Assembly: GCA_946495905.1 (NCBI GenBank)
Contig: CAMMEP010000003.1
Location: 1-34,671, forward strand
Source: an uncultured Clostridium sp.
Lineage (GTDB): Bacteria > Bacillota > Clostridia > TANB77 > CAG-508
DNA: 34,671 nt
Direction: 5' to 3'
Part shown: in pieces, positions 1 through 7,618 of the stretch
Layout of the letters: every line of letters begins with the position of its first letter
Position numbering within the stretch: the first letter of the stretch is position 1
Made by a program: the position numbers and the translations under genes
Notes under the pieces: model-generated
The model's input: only the letters and a program-made list of their open reading frames with translations
The model's database searches: none
Told to the model about the DNA's origin: nothing

Positions 1-6
1 TTCCAT
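1..6 (-). CDS. Start of a gene running off the left edge
   Basis: On the minus strand an ATG (6-4) followed by GAA is preceded, about nine bases upstream, by AAAGGAG, a good ribosome site. Only two codons lie inside the window, so the product cannot be named. It sits downstream of folA on the same strand, 61 nt after the folA stop, so it may be the next gene of the thyA-folA operon. Confidence 0.45.
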
Positions 7-67
7 GAATATTTCTCCTTTCTATTTCTCTATAACTATAATTTTATTCTATACTAAAATTATACTT

Positions 68-574
68 TTAACAATTAGTTTTGGCAAACTTTCTTACATA
101 AGTAACATACTCATAATCATAAGGATTCTTTTCATCTTTTACACCTTTCTCTCTTTCTACTACCTGCCATTCGTTTTCATCTATATCTGGAAAATATACA
201 TCTCCCTCAAACTCTTGATTTATTTTTGTAATGTACAATTTATTTGCTTTTGGGAGCAACAATTTATAGATACTTGCTCCTCCGATAATAAAATTCTCAT
301 CTTCAGATGTTTCGTATTTGTCTAGTTTACTAATATCATCTAATACTTCCACATTTTCATCTTCTATACTAAGTTCTGCATCATTGCAAAGTACAACATG
401 TTTTCTATTTGGAAGTACTCTCCCTAATGATTCAAATGTTTTTCTTCCCATGATGATAGTATGCCCTGTTGTTAATCTTTTAAATCTTTTTAAATCTTCT
501 GGTAAATGCCAAATTAATTTATTATCCTTTCCAATTACATTGTTTTTTGCAACTGCTACTATAATACTTAACAT
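68..574 (-). CDS. folA: Dihydrofolate reductase
   Basis: A 168-aa protein of the usual length for bacterial DHFR, which reduces dihydrofolate to tetrahydrofolate with NADPH in the cytoplasm. The sequence shows the N-terminal strand and Met20-loop region (VAKNNVIGKDNKLIWHLPED), the acidic active-site region in WHLPEDL, the cofactor-binding IIMGRKTFESLG segment, and FIIGGASIY with the conserved Gly-Gly pair. The ATG has GGAGGAAG just upstream. It follows thyA after 41 nt on the same strand, the common thyA-folA arrangement in which DHFR recycles the dihydrofolate made by ThyA. Nothing in the reading frame looks damaged. Confidence 0.97.
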   Translation of the reverse strand: MLSIIVAVAKNNVIGKDNKLIWHLPEDLKRFKRLTTGHTIIMGRKTFESLGRVLPNRKHVVLCNDAELSIEDENVEVLDDISKLDKYETSEDENFIIGGASIYKLLLPKANKLYITKINQEFEGDVYFPDIDENEWQVVEREKGVKDEKNPYDYEYVTYVRKFAKTNC

Positions 575-615
575 TTTCTTCCTCCATCTATAAGTCTCAC
601 TACTTATAATTTATT

Positions 616-1473
616 TTAAATAGCCACTGGTATTTTACCAAGTTTAATATCTTTGTTATAATCATAATCTTGTATTTCAAAATCTTCTACCTTGAACTCA
701 TAGAAATCCTTGGTTGGATTATGTATTACAAGTTTAGGATGCACATCCATTGGTTCTGCTTCTATCAGCTTTTCTATAAGAGGGATATGCCTATCATAAA
801 TATGACAATCTCCAATATTATGTGTTAGCGTTCCTACTTCCAATCCTGCCACTTGTGCAAACATACATAAAAGTGCAGCATATTGCATTGTATTCCATCC
901 ATTAGCAGCAAGCATATCTTGTGAACGTTGGTTTAATATTAAATGCAATTTTCCGCCCTTAACAAGCCATTGTGTACCATAAGCACATGGTTCTAGTCTC
1001 ATATCTTTAAGTTCTTCATGATTAAAAATGTTTGTCATAATTCTTCTACTTGATGGATCATGCTTTAATAAATATAACACATAATCCACTTGATCCATGT
1101 TTAAAATTCCTTCTTTAGTTTTAAAATCATATTTCTTACCTAATTGGTATCCATATGCTTTTCCAATAGTTCCGTTCTCGTCAATCCATTGGTCCCAAAT
1201 ATGGGAATTTAAATCTTTTACATTGTTAGACTTCTTTTGCCAAATCCATAAAATTTCATCAATAGCTCTCATTACCGTTTTACTATTATTTCGTAATGTA
1301 ATCATTGGAAACTCTTTTCCAACATCATATTTATTACTTACACCTACTATGGAAATATAATTTGCTTCACTTCCATCTTCCCATCTTGTTCTAACATTTG
1401 TTCCTTCTGATGAATAACCTTCTTTTATTATCTTTTTACATGTTTCAATAAAATGTTTATCTGCTTCCGTCAT
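616..1473 (-). CDS. thyA: Thymidylate synthase (ThyA)
   Basis: A 285-aa ThyA that methylates dUMP to dTMP using methylenetetrahydrofolate. Recognisable parts are the dimer-interface Arg pair in SSRRIMTNIF (about residues 141-150), the nucleophile Cys163 in EPCAYGTQW, the substrate-binding LNQRSQDMLAANGWN block and the HIYDRHIPL motif. The residue after the catalytic Cys is Ala rather than the His of the Escherichia coli PCH motif. The rest of the block is intact, so I read this as a family variant rather than a dead enzyme. The start has AAGGAGG eight bases upstream, and that ribosome site abuts a REP-like repeat, so its promoter must lie within or beyond the repeat. Confidence 0.95.
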   Translation of the reverse strand: MTEADKHFIETCKKIIKEGYSSEGTNVRTRWEDGSEANYISIVGVSNKYDVGKEFPMITLRNNSKTVMRAIDEILWIWQKKSNNVKDLNSHIWDQWIDENGTIGKAYGYQLGKKYDFKTKEGILNMDQVDYVLYLLKHDPSSRRIMTNIFNHEELKDMRLEPCAYGTQWLVKGGKLHLILNQRSQDMLAANGWNTMQYAALLCMFAQVAGLEVGTLTHNIGDCHIYDRHIPLIEKLIEAEPMDVHPKLVIHNPTKDFYEFKVEDFEIQDYDYNKDIKLGKIPVAI

Positions 1474-1486
1474 TTTCTATTCCTCC

Positions 1487-1553
1487 TTGTCGTTATAGGG
1501 ACAGGCCTAAAAACGACAACTTTGTCGTTTTGGGGACAGACCTTCCTCAATTT
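1487..1553. repeat. REP-like repeat, copy 1 (GGGACAG family)
   Basis: The segment begins with TGTCGTTATAGGGACAG, contains a 9-bp hairpin (AAAACGACA/TGTCGTTTT) and then GGGGACAGACCTTCC. The same TGTCGTTATAGGGACAG word occurs on the other strand at the right edge of the repeat at 18430-18521. Short GGGACAG repeats of this kind in Clostridia are commonly linked to IS200-like REP-associated transposases. No transposase is present here. Confidence 0.7.
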
Positions 1554-1562
1554 GTTTTTATA

Positions 1563-1735
1563 TTGTAAGGAAATTGGACGTTAGCGGAAGCAAAGCTTCC
1601 GACGTCCATATGTACAAAATTGCTTCGCAATTATTGTACGTATCAAGGTAAATTAACCTTGTTGTATACGGAAAAATCGTTAAAAATGCTGAAATTTCAA
1701 ATGAAGAGTTGATTTTTCCTATACAATTAGAAAGT
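1563..1735. repeat. Cluster of four consecutive hairpins
   Basis: Four stems follow one another: 1576-1607 (GGACGT plus CGGAAGC, loop AAA, GCTTCCG plus ACGTCC), 1612-1639 (GTACAAAATTGC around a TTC loop), 1644-1661 (CAAGGT/ACCTTG) and 1664-1724 (outer stem GTATA.GGAAAAATC with GATTTTTCC.TATAC). ATTGTAAGGAAA at the left and TTTCCTATACAAT at the right could close the set. The region lies between thyA and the radical SAM gene. It could be a structured RNA or a small palindromic mobile element; no family was recognised. Confidence 0.55.
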
Positions 1736-1781
1736 AATTTACATTTACTCCCTATATAAATAAAAATCAATATAATTACTA

Positions 1782-2669
1782 TTATCCTTCCCATTTTGGC
1801 ACATACTCTTCCTCATGCTCACCTAATTCTTGTATATATCCATTTTGTAAATTTAAGGTATATAAAAAATTTTCAATTTCTCGATACTCTTTTTTCGTTA
1901 GTTTTCGATTAACAGATTCATCTTGTTTTGCCTTGTATGTAGGGAAATACTGTGCCATAATACTTACATAAGTGTCCTCCGGCATATTTTTCTTTACCCA
2001 TTTTAATATATGTTTCGTATTTTGTAAATGGTTTGGCAAAATTAAATGCCTAATAATAACACCTTTTTTTATTATCCCGTTTTCATCGAATTTTGCTGTT
2101 CCTACTTGCTCGTACATTTCCTTAATTGCCTTTGTGGCAGTTTCAAAATAATGGTTCACATTAGAATATTTTTTAGATAAAACATCTGAATAATATTTTA
2201 AATCCGGTAAATAGACATCAATATATCCATTTAGTAGTTTAATTGTTTCTACATTTTCATATCCATTTGTATTATAAATAATTGGTATGGTAAGTCCGCT
2301 TCGTCTTGCTATTTTTATTGCCTCTATTATTTGATAAACATACATAGTAGGTGTTACTAAATTTATATTGTTTACACCTTTTTCCTGTTGCATTAAAAAT
2401 ATTTCTGCTAATTTTTCTATTGATATTTCTCTTCCTTTGCCTTGCTGACTTATCTCATAATTTTGGCAATAGATGCAATTTAAATTACAGTTTGAGAAAA
2501 ATACTGTTCCAGAGCCATTCTTCCCACTAATACATGGCTCTTCAAATTCATAGATAGAGGCAAGTGCTATTTTTATTTTGTCGTCACATCTACATCTTCC
2601 TATTTTTCCACTTGCTCTATTTACTTTGCATCGATGCGGACATAATTCGCATTTTTCTAGTTCTTTCAT
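1782..2669 (-). CDS. Radical SAM protein, PflX/AmrS-like
   Basis: A 295-aa protein with the radical SAM cluster motif CNLNCIYC (C-x3-C-x2-C) near residue 60, which would bind a 4Fe-4S cluster and cleave S-adenosylmethionine. An extra N-terminal Cys set (CELCPHRC at about 7-14, then CRC) resembles the PflX/AmrS group of activase-like proteins (COG1313). GSGTVFFSNCNLNC and the following NYEISQQGKG stretch are typical of that group. The substrate is not known; members are described as pyruvate formate-lyase activase-like or AmmeMemoRadiSam-related. The start has GAGGAGA seven bases upstream. It has no obvious operon partner, with 163 nt separating it from the helicase gene. Confidence 0.85.
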   Translation of the reverse strand: MKELEKCELCPHRCKVNRASGKIGRCRCDDKIKIALASIYEFEEPCISGKNGSGTVFFSNCNLNCIYCQNYEISQQGKGREISIEKLAEIFLMQQEKGVNNINLVTPTMYVYQIIEAIKIARRSGLTIPIIYNTNGYENVETIKLLNGYIDVYLPDLKYYSDVLSKKYSNVNHYFETATKAIKEMYEQVGTAKFDENGIIKKGVIIRHLILPNHLQNTKHILKWVKKNMPEDTYVSIMAQYFPTYKAKQDESVNRKLTKKEYREIENFLYTLNLQNGYIQELGEHEEEYVPKWEG

Positions 2670-2832
2670 TTTGCTATCTCCTCTATGCTTTTGAATAGTT
2701 ATTTTTTCATTTTTAGCGGCATTTCTTTTTAATGTACAATTTATTATTCTTTTGAGCAGTCAAAACCAGTTTAAAATTTATGAGGCATACTCTGTATACT
2801 TGATTATATTTTAAGTGAAGTTTGAATTGTAA

Positions 2833-5007
2833 TTATTTTTCAACCTTTAATCTAAGGTAGCCCAACTCATTCCACCTATTATACGCTAAATTCAAATTAA
2901 ATAATAGCTTTGGCTTTGCTCCTGCTCTATTTTTATCAACTACACAAGCATAATATCTTTCATCTGGATCGGTATATTTCTTAAATTCAAAGAATTTCGT
3001 ATCCACTTCTTCCAATGAATATTGGTATTTGTCCCAATCCTCTCGCATTATTTGCTTAATTAAACAAAGCGTGTCTAATACCTCTTTTACTGTTCTACTT
3101 ACCGCTAAATCGTTTACATTTAAGTTGATAGGAAGTGTGGTACTTTCTGTTAATTGTAACGTAGAGCAAATGAACATATTAAAGTTTTGCGCTAAGTTAG
3201 AAAGTATGGTTGCCGTTCTTTTTATTTCCTCACCATTTCCAATATTTGCAGTATCTGTTTTTAAGGTATCATAAAATACATATTCGATTTTCTCTTTATA
3301 GTAGTAATTCATTATTACTTTCTTTAGCTCATCATTAGTATGGTCTGTTATATTAATAAAGTAGATAGAATTATTTATTTGGTTATTTAGCCAATCCGTT
3401 ACTGCTATTGTTTTATTAAATTCTAAAGATACCTTTTTTAATCTCTCTACAAATTCTTTTCTTGTTTCCTTTTCTTCTTGTAGAATAAAGCCGTCTTCGT
3501 CTGTTTTTACTTTTGCACCTTTATCTGGTCTAAATTTAAACTCTAGTAATTCTCCCTCTGTTTTTGTAATTTTTTGTCCATGTAATTCTTGCATTTTTGG
3601 ATTATTTAACACCGTGGTAATTAAGCAAAGCTTCATTTTTTCTTCTGACATTTCATTTGAAATAATAAGCACTTTTTGTCTATGTACAAAGGCAACATAA
3701 GCTGCTAAGTTAATGGTAAATCTACTTTTTCCAGAGTTAGATGGCATTGCGAACGCCATGGTCTCTCCTTTTCGGATTCCTTTAAATACACTGGATAGAA
3801 TAGGAAATGGAAGTTCTAAGCCATTTGTTAAATTATTTTCTCCTTTTTCTAAGAATTCCGTTAAATCTTCACTTAATACAGCATGTTTAAATTTTTGCGT
3901 AACACTTACTTGTACAATTGCTGCCTTTACTTCTTCTACCGACATTTGGTCATATAACTGATAATCACGTATTCCAACAATTTGTTGCTGAATATCCTCT
4001 CTTGGCTCTTCTAAATAACTCTTTCTTAATGTACATAATTTTCTAAGCTCTAAATATACTTTTTCTGGGTTATAGTTTATCCCTCTTATTTCATTTTTTA
4101 TGTCTTGTTTTTGCGCATAGTTTTCATTATTATCTACTGAAAAATTAAATCCTTTTTTTGCAATTTCTGGAGTATAATTTCCTCCCTCTGTAAACAAAAT
4201 ACTTTTATAGATATTTAATAAACTTGGATCATCAAAATAGCATTCTTCAAATACAATATAATATTTTACAATTAATTTTGGATTATTTAAAAGAAGCCCT
4301 ATGTATGCTTTTTCTATTATTTCATTTCTTAATTTTTCTGGATATACAGATTCTTGTTTTTTTACTTCTTCTTTGTATTTTGGCTTTTCTTCTTCGTCCT
4401 CATTATCAAAAGTACCAAATCCATCTTCATAGTCGTCTATTCCATAATCTTCTTCTGATTCGTCCTCTTCTGGTTCTATATTATTTGTTTCATTTAAATC
4501 ATCTATTTCTTCATTATCTTCGTCTATATCATACTCATTGTCCATTTCTTGGCTTGTGTTATACTCATCTTCATAATCATTATAATATTCTCTATCTTCT
4601 TTTTCTTCTAGTTCGTCAAAATATTCTTCGTCTTGTGTTTCTTCTGTTATCTTGTTTGTTTCTATCTCTTTTTCGTTCTCATTTGTTTTATCTTGTGTTT
4701 CTACTTTCTTTTTTCTTTTCTTTTTTGCTGTTGCTACTTGCACGTTTTCTTGTTTCTTTTTTGTTTTGGCAGTATCTTTTTGCTTGTTCGATTCTCCTTT
4801 TTTTGTTTTTGCTGTTTTAGAAGTATTTGAAGTACTAGAACTTTTCGAAGTATTTGAAGTATTCAATTCTCTTATTTTTTTCAATGCTTCTTCTATGTTT
4901 CCCACATCAACTAATTTTCTAGCTTTTGTAATTTTTCGTTTATCTTTTCCTGCTTTTTCAAATGCATCTAATATTTGATATAATTTTTGCATATTACTAT
5001 TGGCCAT
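2833..5007 (-). CDS. DnaB-like helicase-domain protein with acidic linker
   Basis: About 724 aa. Residues 1-50 are a helical segment; about 50-220 are low-complexity, first Lys/Thr/Ser-rich and then strongly Asp/Glu-rich. About 220-300 resembles a DnaB N-terminal helical domain (EIIEKAYIGLLLNNPKL). The C-terminal half is a RecA/DnaB-type ATPase with a P-loop AMPSNSGKS near residue 420 and a Walker B-like strand YVFYDTLKTD near 580. The P-loop has one residue more than the usual DnaB spacing (ARPSMGKT). I chose the ATG at 5007 over the GTG at 5019 because AGAGG sits about 11 bases upstream of the ATG but directly abuts the GTG. The protein is too divergent to be the replicative helicase; it could be a phage-derived or accessory DNA motor. 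Its partner is unknown. Confidence 0.7.
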   Translation of the reverse strand: MANSNMQKLYQILDAFEKAGKDKRKITKARKLVDVGNIEEALKKIRELNTSNTSKSSSTSNTSKTAKTKKGESNKQKDTAKTKKKQENVQVATAKKKRKKKVETQDKTNENEKEIETNKITEETQDEEYFDELEEKEDREYYNDYEDEYNTSQEMDNEYDIDEDNEEIDDLNETNNIEPEEDESEEDYGIDDYEDGFGTFDNEDEEEKPKYKEEVKKQESVYPEKLRNEIIEKAYIGLLLNNPKLIVKYYIVFEECYFDDPSLLNIYKSILFTEGGNYTPEIAKKGFNFSVDNNENYAQKQDIKNEIRGINYNPEKVYLELRKLCTLRKSYLEEPREDIQQQIVGIRDYQLYDQMSVEEVKAAIVQVSVTQKFKHAVLSEDLTEFLEKGENNLTNGLELPFPILSSVFKGIRKGETMAFAMPSNSGKSRFTINLAAYVAFVHRQKVLIISNEMSEEKMKLCLITTVLNNPKMQELHGQKITKTEGELLEFKFRPDKGAKVKTDEDGFILQEEKETRKEFVERLKKVSLEFNKTIAVTDWLNNQINNSIYFINITDHTNDELKKVIMNYYYKEKIEYVFYDTLKTDTANIGNGEEIKRTATILSNLAQNFNMFICSTLQLTESTTLPINLNVNDLAVSRTVKEVLDTLCLIKQIMREDWDKYQYSLEEVDTKFFEFKKYTDPDERYYACVVDKNRAGAKPKLLFNLNLAYNRWNELGYLRLKVEK

Positions 5008-5110
5008 TCTTTCGTTCACCTCTCTTATTTCACTTCACAAATTTTATCATAGTTGATTTTATTTTACAATATAGATTTTTTTATTTTTCAATTTATTATT
5101 TGTTAATAGA

Positions 5111-5165
5111 TGGTTACAGTTCACAGCCTATTCTAAGATGTCGGAGTAACTGTGAATTGTAACCA
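5111..5165. repeat. Long hairpin with GTTAC...CAG arms
   Basis: TGGTTACAGTTCACAG at 5111-5126 pairs with CTGTGAATTGTAACCA at 5150-5165, 16 bp with one G:T pair and a 23-nt loop. There is no T-run, so it is unlikely to be an intrinsic terminator. A single arm-like word GTTACAATTCACA recurs at 5597-5609, and the related GTTACTGTTCAG/CTGAACAGTAAC pair bounds the element at 11880-12121. Confidence 0.6.
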
Positions 5166-5178
5166 TAAATATTTATTT

Positions 5179-5463
5179 CTACCTACTATTCTGCACAATG
5201 TCTACAATATCTGCAATATATTCCCCTATTACTGGAATGTTCCATGTAACTATTTTTTGAAGCACAATAATAATAAGTGCTGTTATAATGGTAACACCAA
5301 TTCCAATTCCGATTCCCTTTACAATTCCGGACCAAATATTTCTAAAAAAAAGTTCTTTTCTATTTCCCAAAAGCTCCACTAAATCAATGAATTTACTTTT
5401 AGTTAAAGCATAATTCAAGTCGTCTAACTTTTTATTCAATTCTTCATAAAGTTTTTCTTTCAT
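5179..5463 (-). CDS. DUF5665-type small membrane protein
   Basis: A 94-aa protein with a charged helical N-terminus (about 1-45), a FFRNIWSGIVKGIGIGIG block and one strongly hydrophobic segment (about 55-78), ending with a short amphipathic tail. Length and the Gly-rich entry into the membrane segment fit the DUF5665 family of Clostridia and Bacilli, whose function is unknown. The ribosome site is weak (AGAGAA, well upstream). It is transcribed toward the DnaB-like gene, separated from it by the hairpin at 5111-5165. Confidence 0.65.
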   Translation of the reverse strand: MKEKLYEELNKKLDDLNYALTKSKFIDLVELLGNRKELFFRNIWSGIVKGIGIGIGVTIITALIIIVLQKIVTWNIPVIGEYIADIVDIVQNSR

Positions 5464-5631
5464 ATTTAAACCACATTCTCTTTATATAATTTTATGCTAT
5501 CTATTATTTTCCAATTTTATTCTTTTTATTCACATTAAAAATAGTTTTGTAAAACATTATCTAACTTTTGCTGATTCATTTTTCACTCGTGTTTTTGTTA
5601 CAATTCACATTTGTTTTATCGTTAAAGTCAC

Positions 5632-5659
5632 AAAAAAAGAATAGCTTTCCTTGCTATCC
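5632..5659 (-). terminator. Intrinsic terminator after rpmE
   Basis: Read on the minus strand, GGATAGC and GCTATTC form a 7-bp stem around AAGGAAA and are followed by a run of seven T. It lies 20 bases past the rpmE stop. Confidence 0.8.
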
Positions 5660-5679
5660 TAATTTTTTTCATTATTCTA

Positions 5680-5880
5680 TTATTGAATTCCATATTTTTT
5701 CTTAAATTTGTCTGCTCTACCACCAGTTGTCTCTCTTTTTAAATTACCTGTCCAGAATGGATGACATTTTGAACAAACATCAACTTTCATATCTGCTTTT
5801 GTTGAATTTGTTTTCATCACATTTCCACAAGCACATGTTATTGTTGCTTCTGTATAATTTGGATGTAATCCTTGTTTCAT
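5680..5880 (-). CDS. rpmE: 50S ribosomal protein L31, zinc-binding type
   Basis: A 66-aa L31 of the Cys-containing class. Four cysteines, two in CACG and two in CSKCHPFWTG, form the usual zinc site, and the C-terminus has GGRADKFKKKYG. The zinc-free L31 paralogue lacks these cysteines. The start has GGAGAGGTG about nine bases upstream, and an intrinsic terminator follows, so it is probably a single-gene transcript or the last gene of its unit. Confidence 0.95.
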   Translation of the reverse strand: MKQGLHPNYTEATITCACGNVMKTNSTKADMKVDVCSKCHPFWTGNLKRETTGGRADKFKKKYGIQ

Positions 5881-5997
5881 TTTGTACTCACCTCTCCTTT
5901 ATCTTTTAAAAAACGCTATTTTATATGATAACATATTTATTTCTATTTTTCAAGTACTATACTCTTGTTTTATTAAAAATCTTATTGATAATACAGT

Positions 5998-6162
5998 TTA
6001 ATTTTCTGTTCCATCTTCTAATTGTTGCTGCTGAATATATTCAGCAGAGCTTTGTAGTTCTTCATCCAAAGATGCTTTATGAACTAACTTATTTACTATA
6101 TTAAACAAACATGCAATAATTAAAATTACAAATAATACTTTTTTCCATAGTTTAGCTACCAT
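5998..6162 (-). CDS. 54-aa predicted membrane-anchored protein
   Basis: A short frame starting MVAKLWKKVLFVILIIACLF, with two to three basic residues before one hydrophobic segment (about 8-22), then a Glu/Gln-rich tail ending QQQLEDGTEN. AAAGGAGA lies eight bases before the ATG, which is good support for translation. It lies between the AlbA_2 ATPase gene and rpmE on the same strand. No family is recognised; the topology suggests a single-pass membrane protein with the tail outside. Confidence 0.6.
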   Translation of the reverse strand: MVAKLWKKVLFVILIIACLFNIVNKLVHKASLDEELQSSAEYIQQQQLEDGTEN

Positions 6163-6319
6163 ATCTAATTTCTCCTTTTACATATATCATTATATCTATT
6201 TTTTGAAAAATTGTCAATAGAGATATTTTTAGTTTTATGTAACTTAGTTTTTTATTTTTTAATATTTAGTCACATCAACCTCATTTTTTACAGAATTACG
6301 TCAAACTTTTTATCTACCG

Positions 6320-7617
6320 TTAATGTTCGACTCTATTTTTTATTTCTGCTTGAATTTCTAGCGAATTTAATTTCCTTTTCCCTCCATTTGTTTTTATATA
6401 AATCTCTTCTTTTGAAGTTGCATATAAATAAGTTTGACTTTTTTTGGCTTTTACACTTAATTCTACTATATATGTATCTGTTAAAAGATTTTCTGCTGCA
6501 TCATGCACATTAATAAATTCTAAATCATAATCATCTGCACCAACATATGGTTTTATTCCCTTTACTTCTTCACTTATCTTTCTTCTAATTTCATCTTTTT
6601 GTTCTTTATCTAATACCACACCTTTTACTACTCGATCATTGCTAATTCCCCATTTTATATAACCTTTTTCTAATTTTGCAGAGTTTAAAAAAGATACTAT
6701 ATAAATTGGTGCTACATTCACAATAGAACTTACCGGATTTTTTCCTTTTACCTCTTTATACTCTACTTCTCTATCTTCTTCTGCATCGATGGTTTCTTCC
6801 ATATGGTAGATAAATGGTATCTCTTTTTTCTTAGGTAGTGGCAACCTATTTCTATTGTCTTTTTCTCTTTGGATAAAAATAGGATTTATCTCACTTGCTA
6901 TTCTTCTAAGATAAATAGTATTGCACCATTCTTCTGGAATTACCTGCTTAGAGTAAATAGATTTCGTAATAATAAATTGTATCGAATTGGTAAGTTCATG
7001 CATTATCTCTAGAATAAACTTTGTAATTTCTACTCCATTGCTATCTAAAATATCATCGCATATTACAATTGTATTGTCTTGTATTTGTAACAGAACATCT
7101 ATTATTTTTAGAATATTTTGTTCTCCTGAACTTATGAGATGGTTTTTCTCTGGAGTTTTTAACCTATCCTTAATTCTATGAAATAAATCTTGATTTGTAA
7201 TTTTTTCTTTAAATCTTTCTAGGAAAATTTCTATTTGTGTATAATCTAGCTCTTCCATTTTCTTCATAGTCCAATTTTTCATTACAACTACTTCACAAGA
7301 AGTTAATTCTTGTAATTGCTCTTGCATGTTTATTATGTTCTTAATATCTATTCTACTTTTTCCATTCTGAATTTCTTGCATAATTTGAATATTTTGTTTT
7401 TGTGTTTCTATTGTTAATGAAATTTTTGCAATTTTTTTCGTTTTTTCTTCATAAGAAAGGTAGGAATCTCTTTTCAATATTTCATACACTATTGCACTAA
7501 ACGTTGTTTTGCCACTTCCTGCCTCTCCTATAATAAAATTCAATTTATCTTTTTCTAATTTACAATTCAGATTTATAATGGGTCCAACATTTACTATTCT
7601 ACTTCTTTAATATACAT
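6320..7617 (-). CDS. ABC-type ATPase fused to Schlafen-type AlbA_2 domain (frameshifted N-terminus)
   Basis: The uninterrupted frame covers 6320-7543. The natural start is probably the ATG at 7617, one base after the stop of the McrB-like gene, giving MYIKEVE and then, after a -1 shift near 7597, IVNVGPIINLN and the P-loop GEAGSGKT. Together these read as a normal ABC/RecF-type N-terminus, about 432 aa in all. An ABC signature-like ISSGEQ (about 163-168) and Walker B IVICDD (about 184-189) follow. Residues about 280-400 match AlbA_2, with EVEYKEVKGKNP, YIVSFLNS and YIKWGISNDRVVKGV. AlbA_2 in eukaryotic Schlafens is an RNA-cleaving or nucleic-acid-binding fold; the bacterial role here is inferred. 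The shift may be a sequencing error, a mutation or programmed. Translation is probably coupled to the upstream gene. Confidence 0.7.
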
Positions 7618-7618
7618 T

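Noticed and set aside
1558..1794. 78-aa minus-strand open frame between thyA and the radical SAM gene
   Set aside because: It runs straight through the hairpin cluster, overlaps the radical SAM stop, has no ribosome site, and its composition follows the palindromes.
4224..4978. Long Leu/Phe-rich open frames opposite the helicase gene
   Set aside because: They are antisense to the Lys/Glu/Asp-rich linker, whose codons give Phe/Leu/Ser on the other strand; no ribosome sites.
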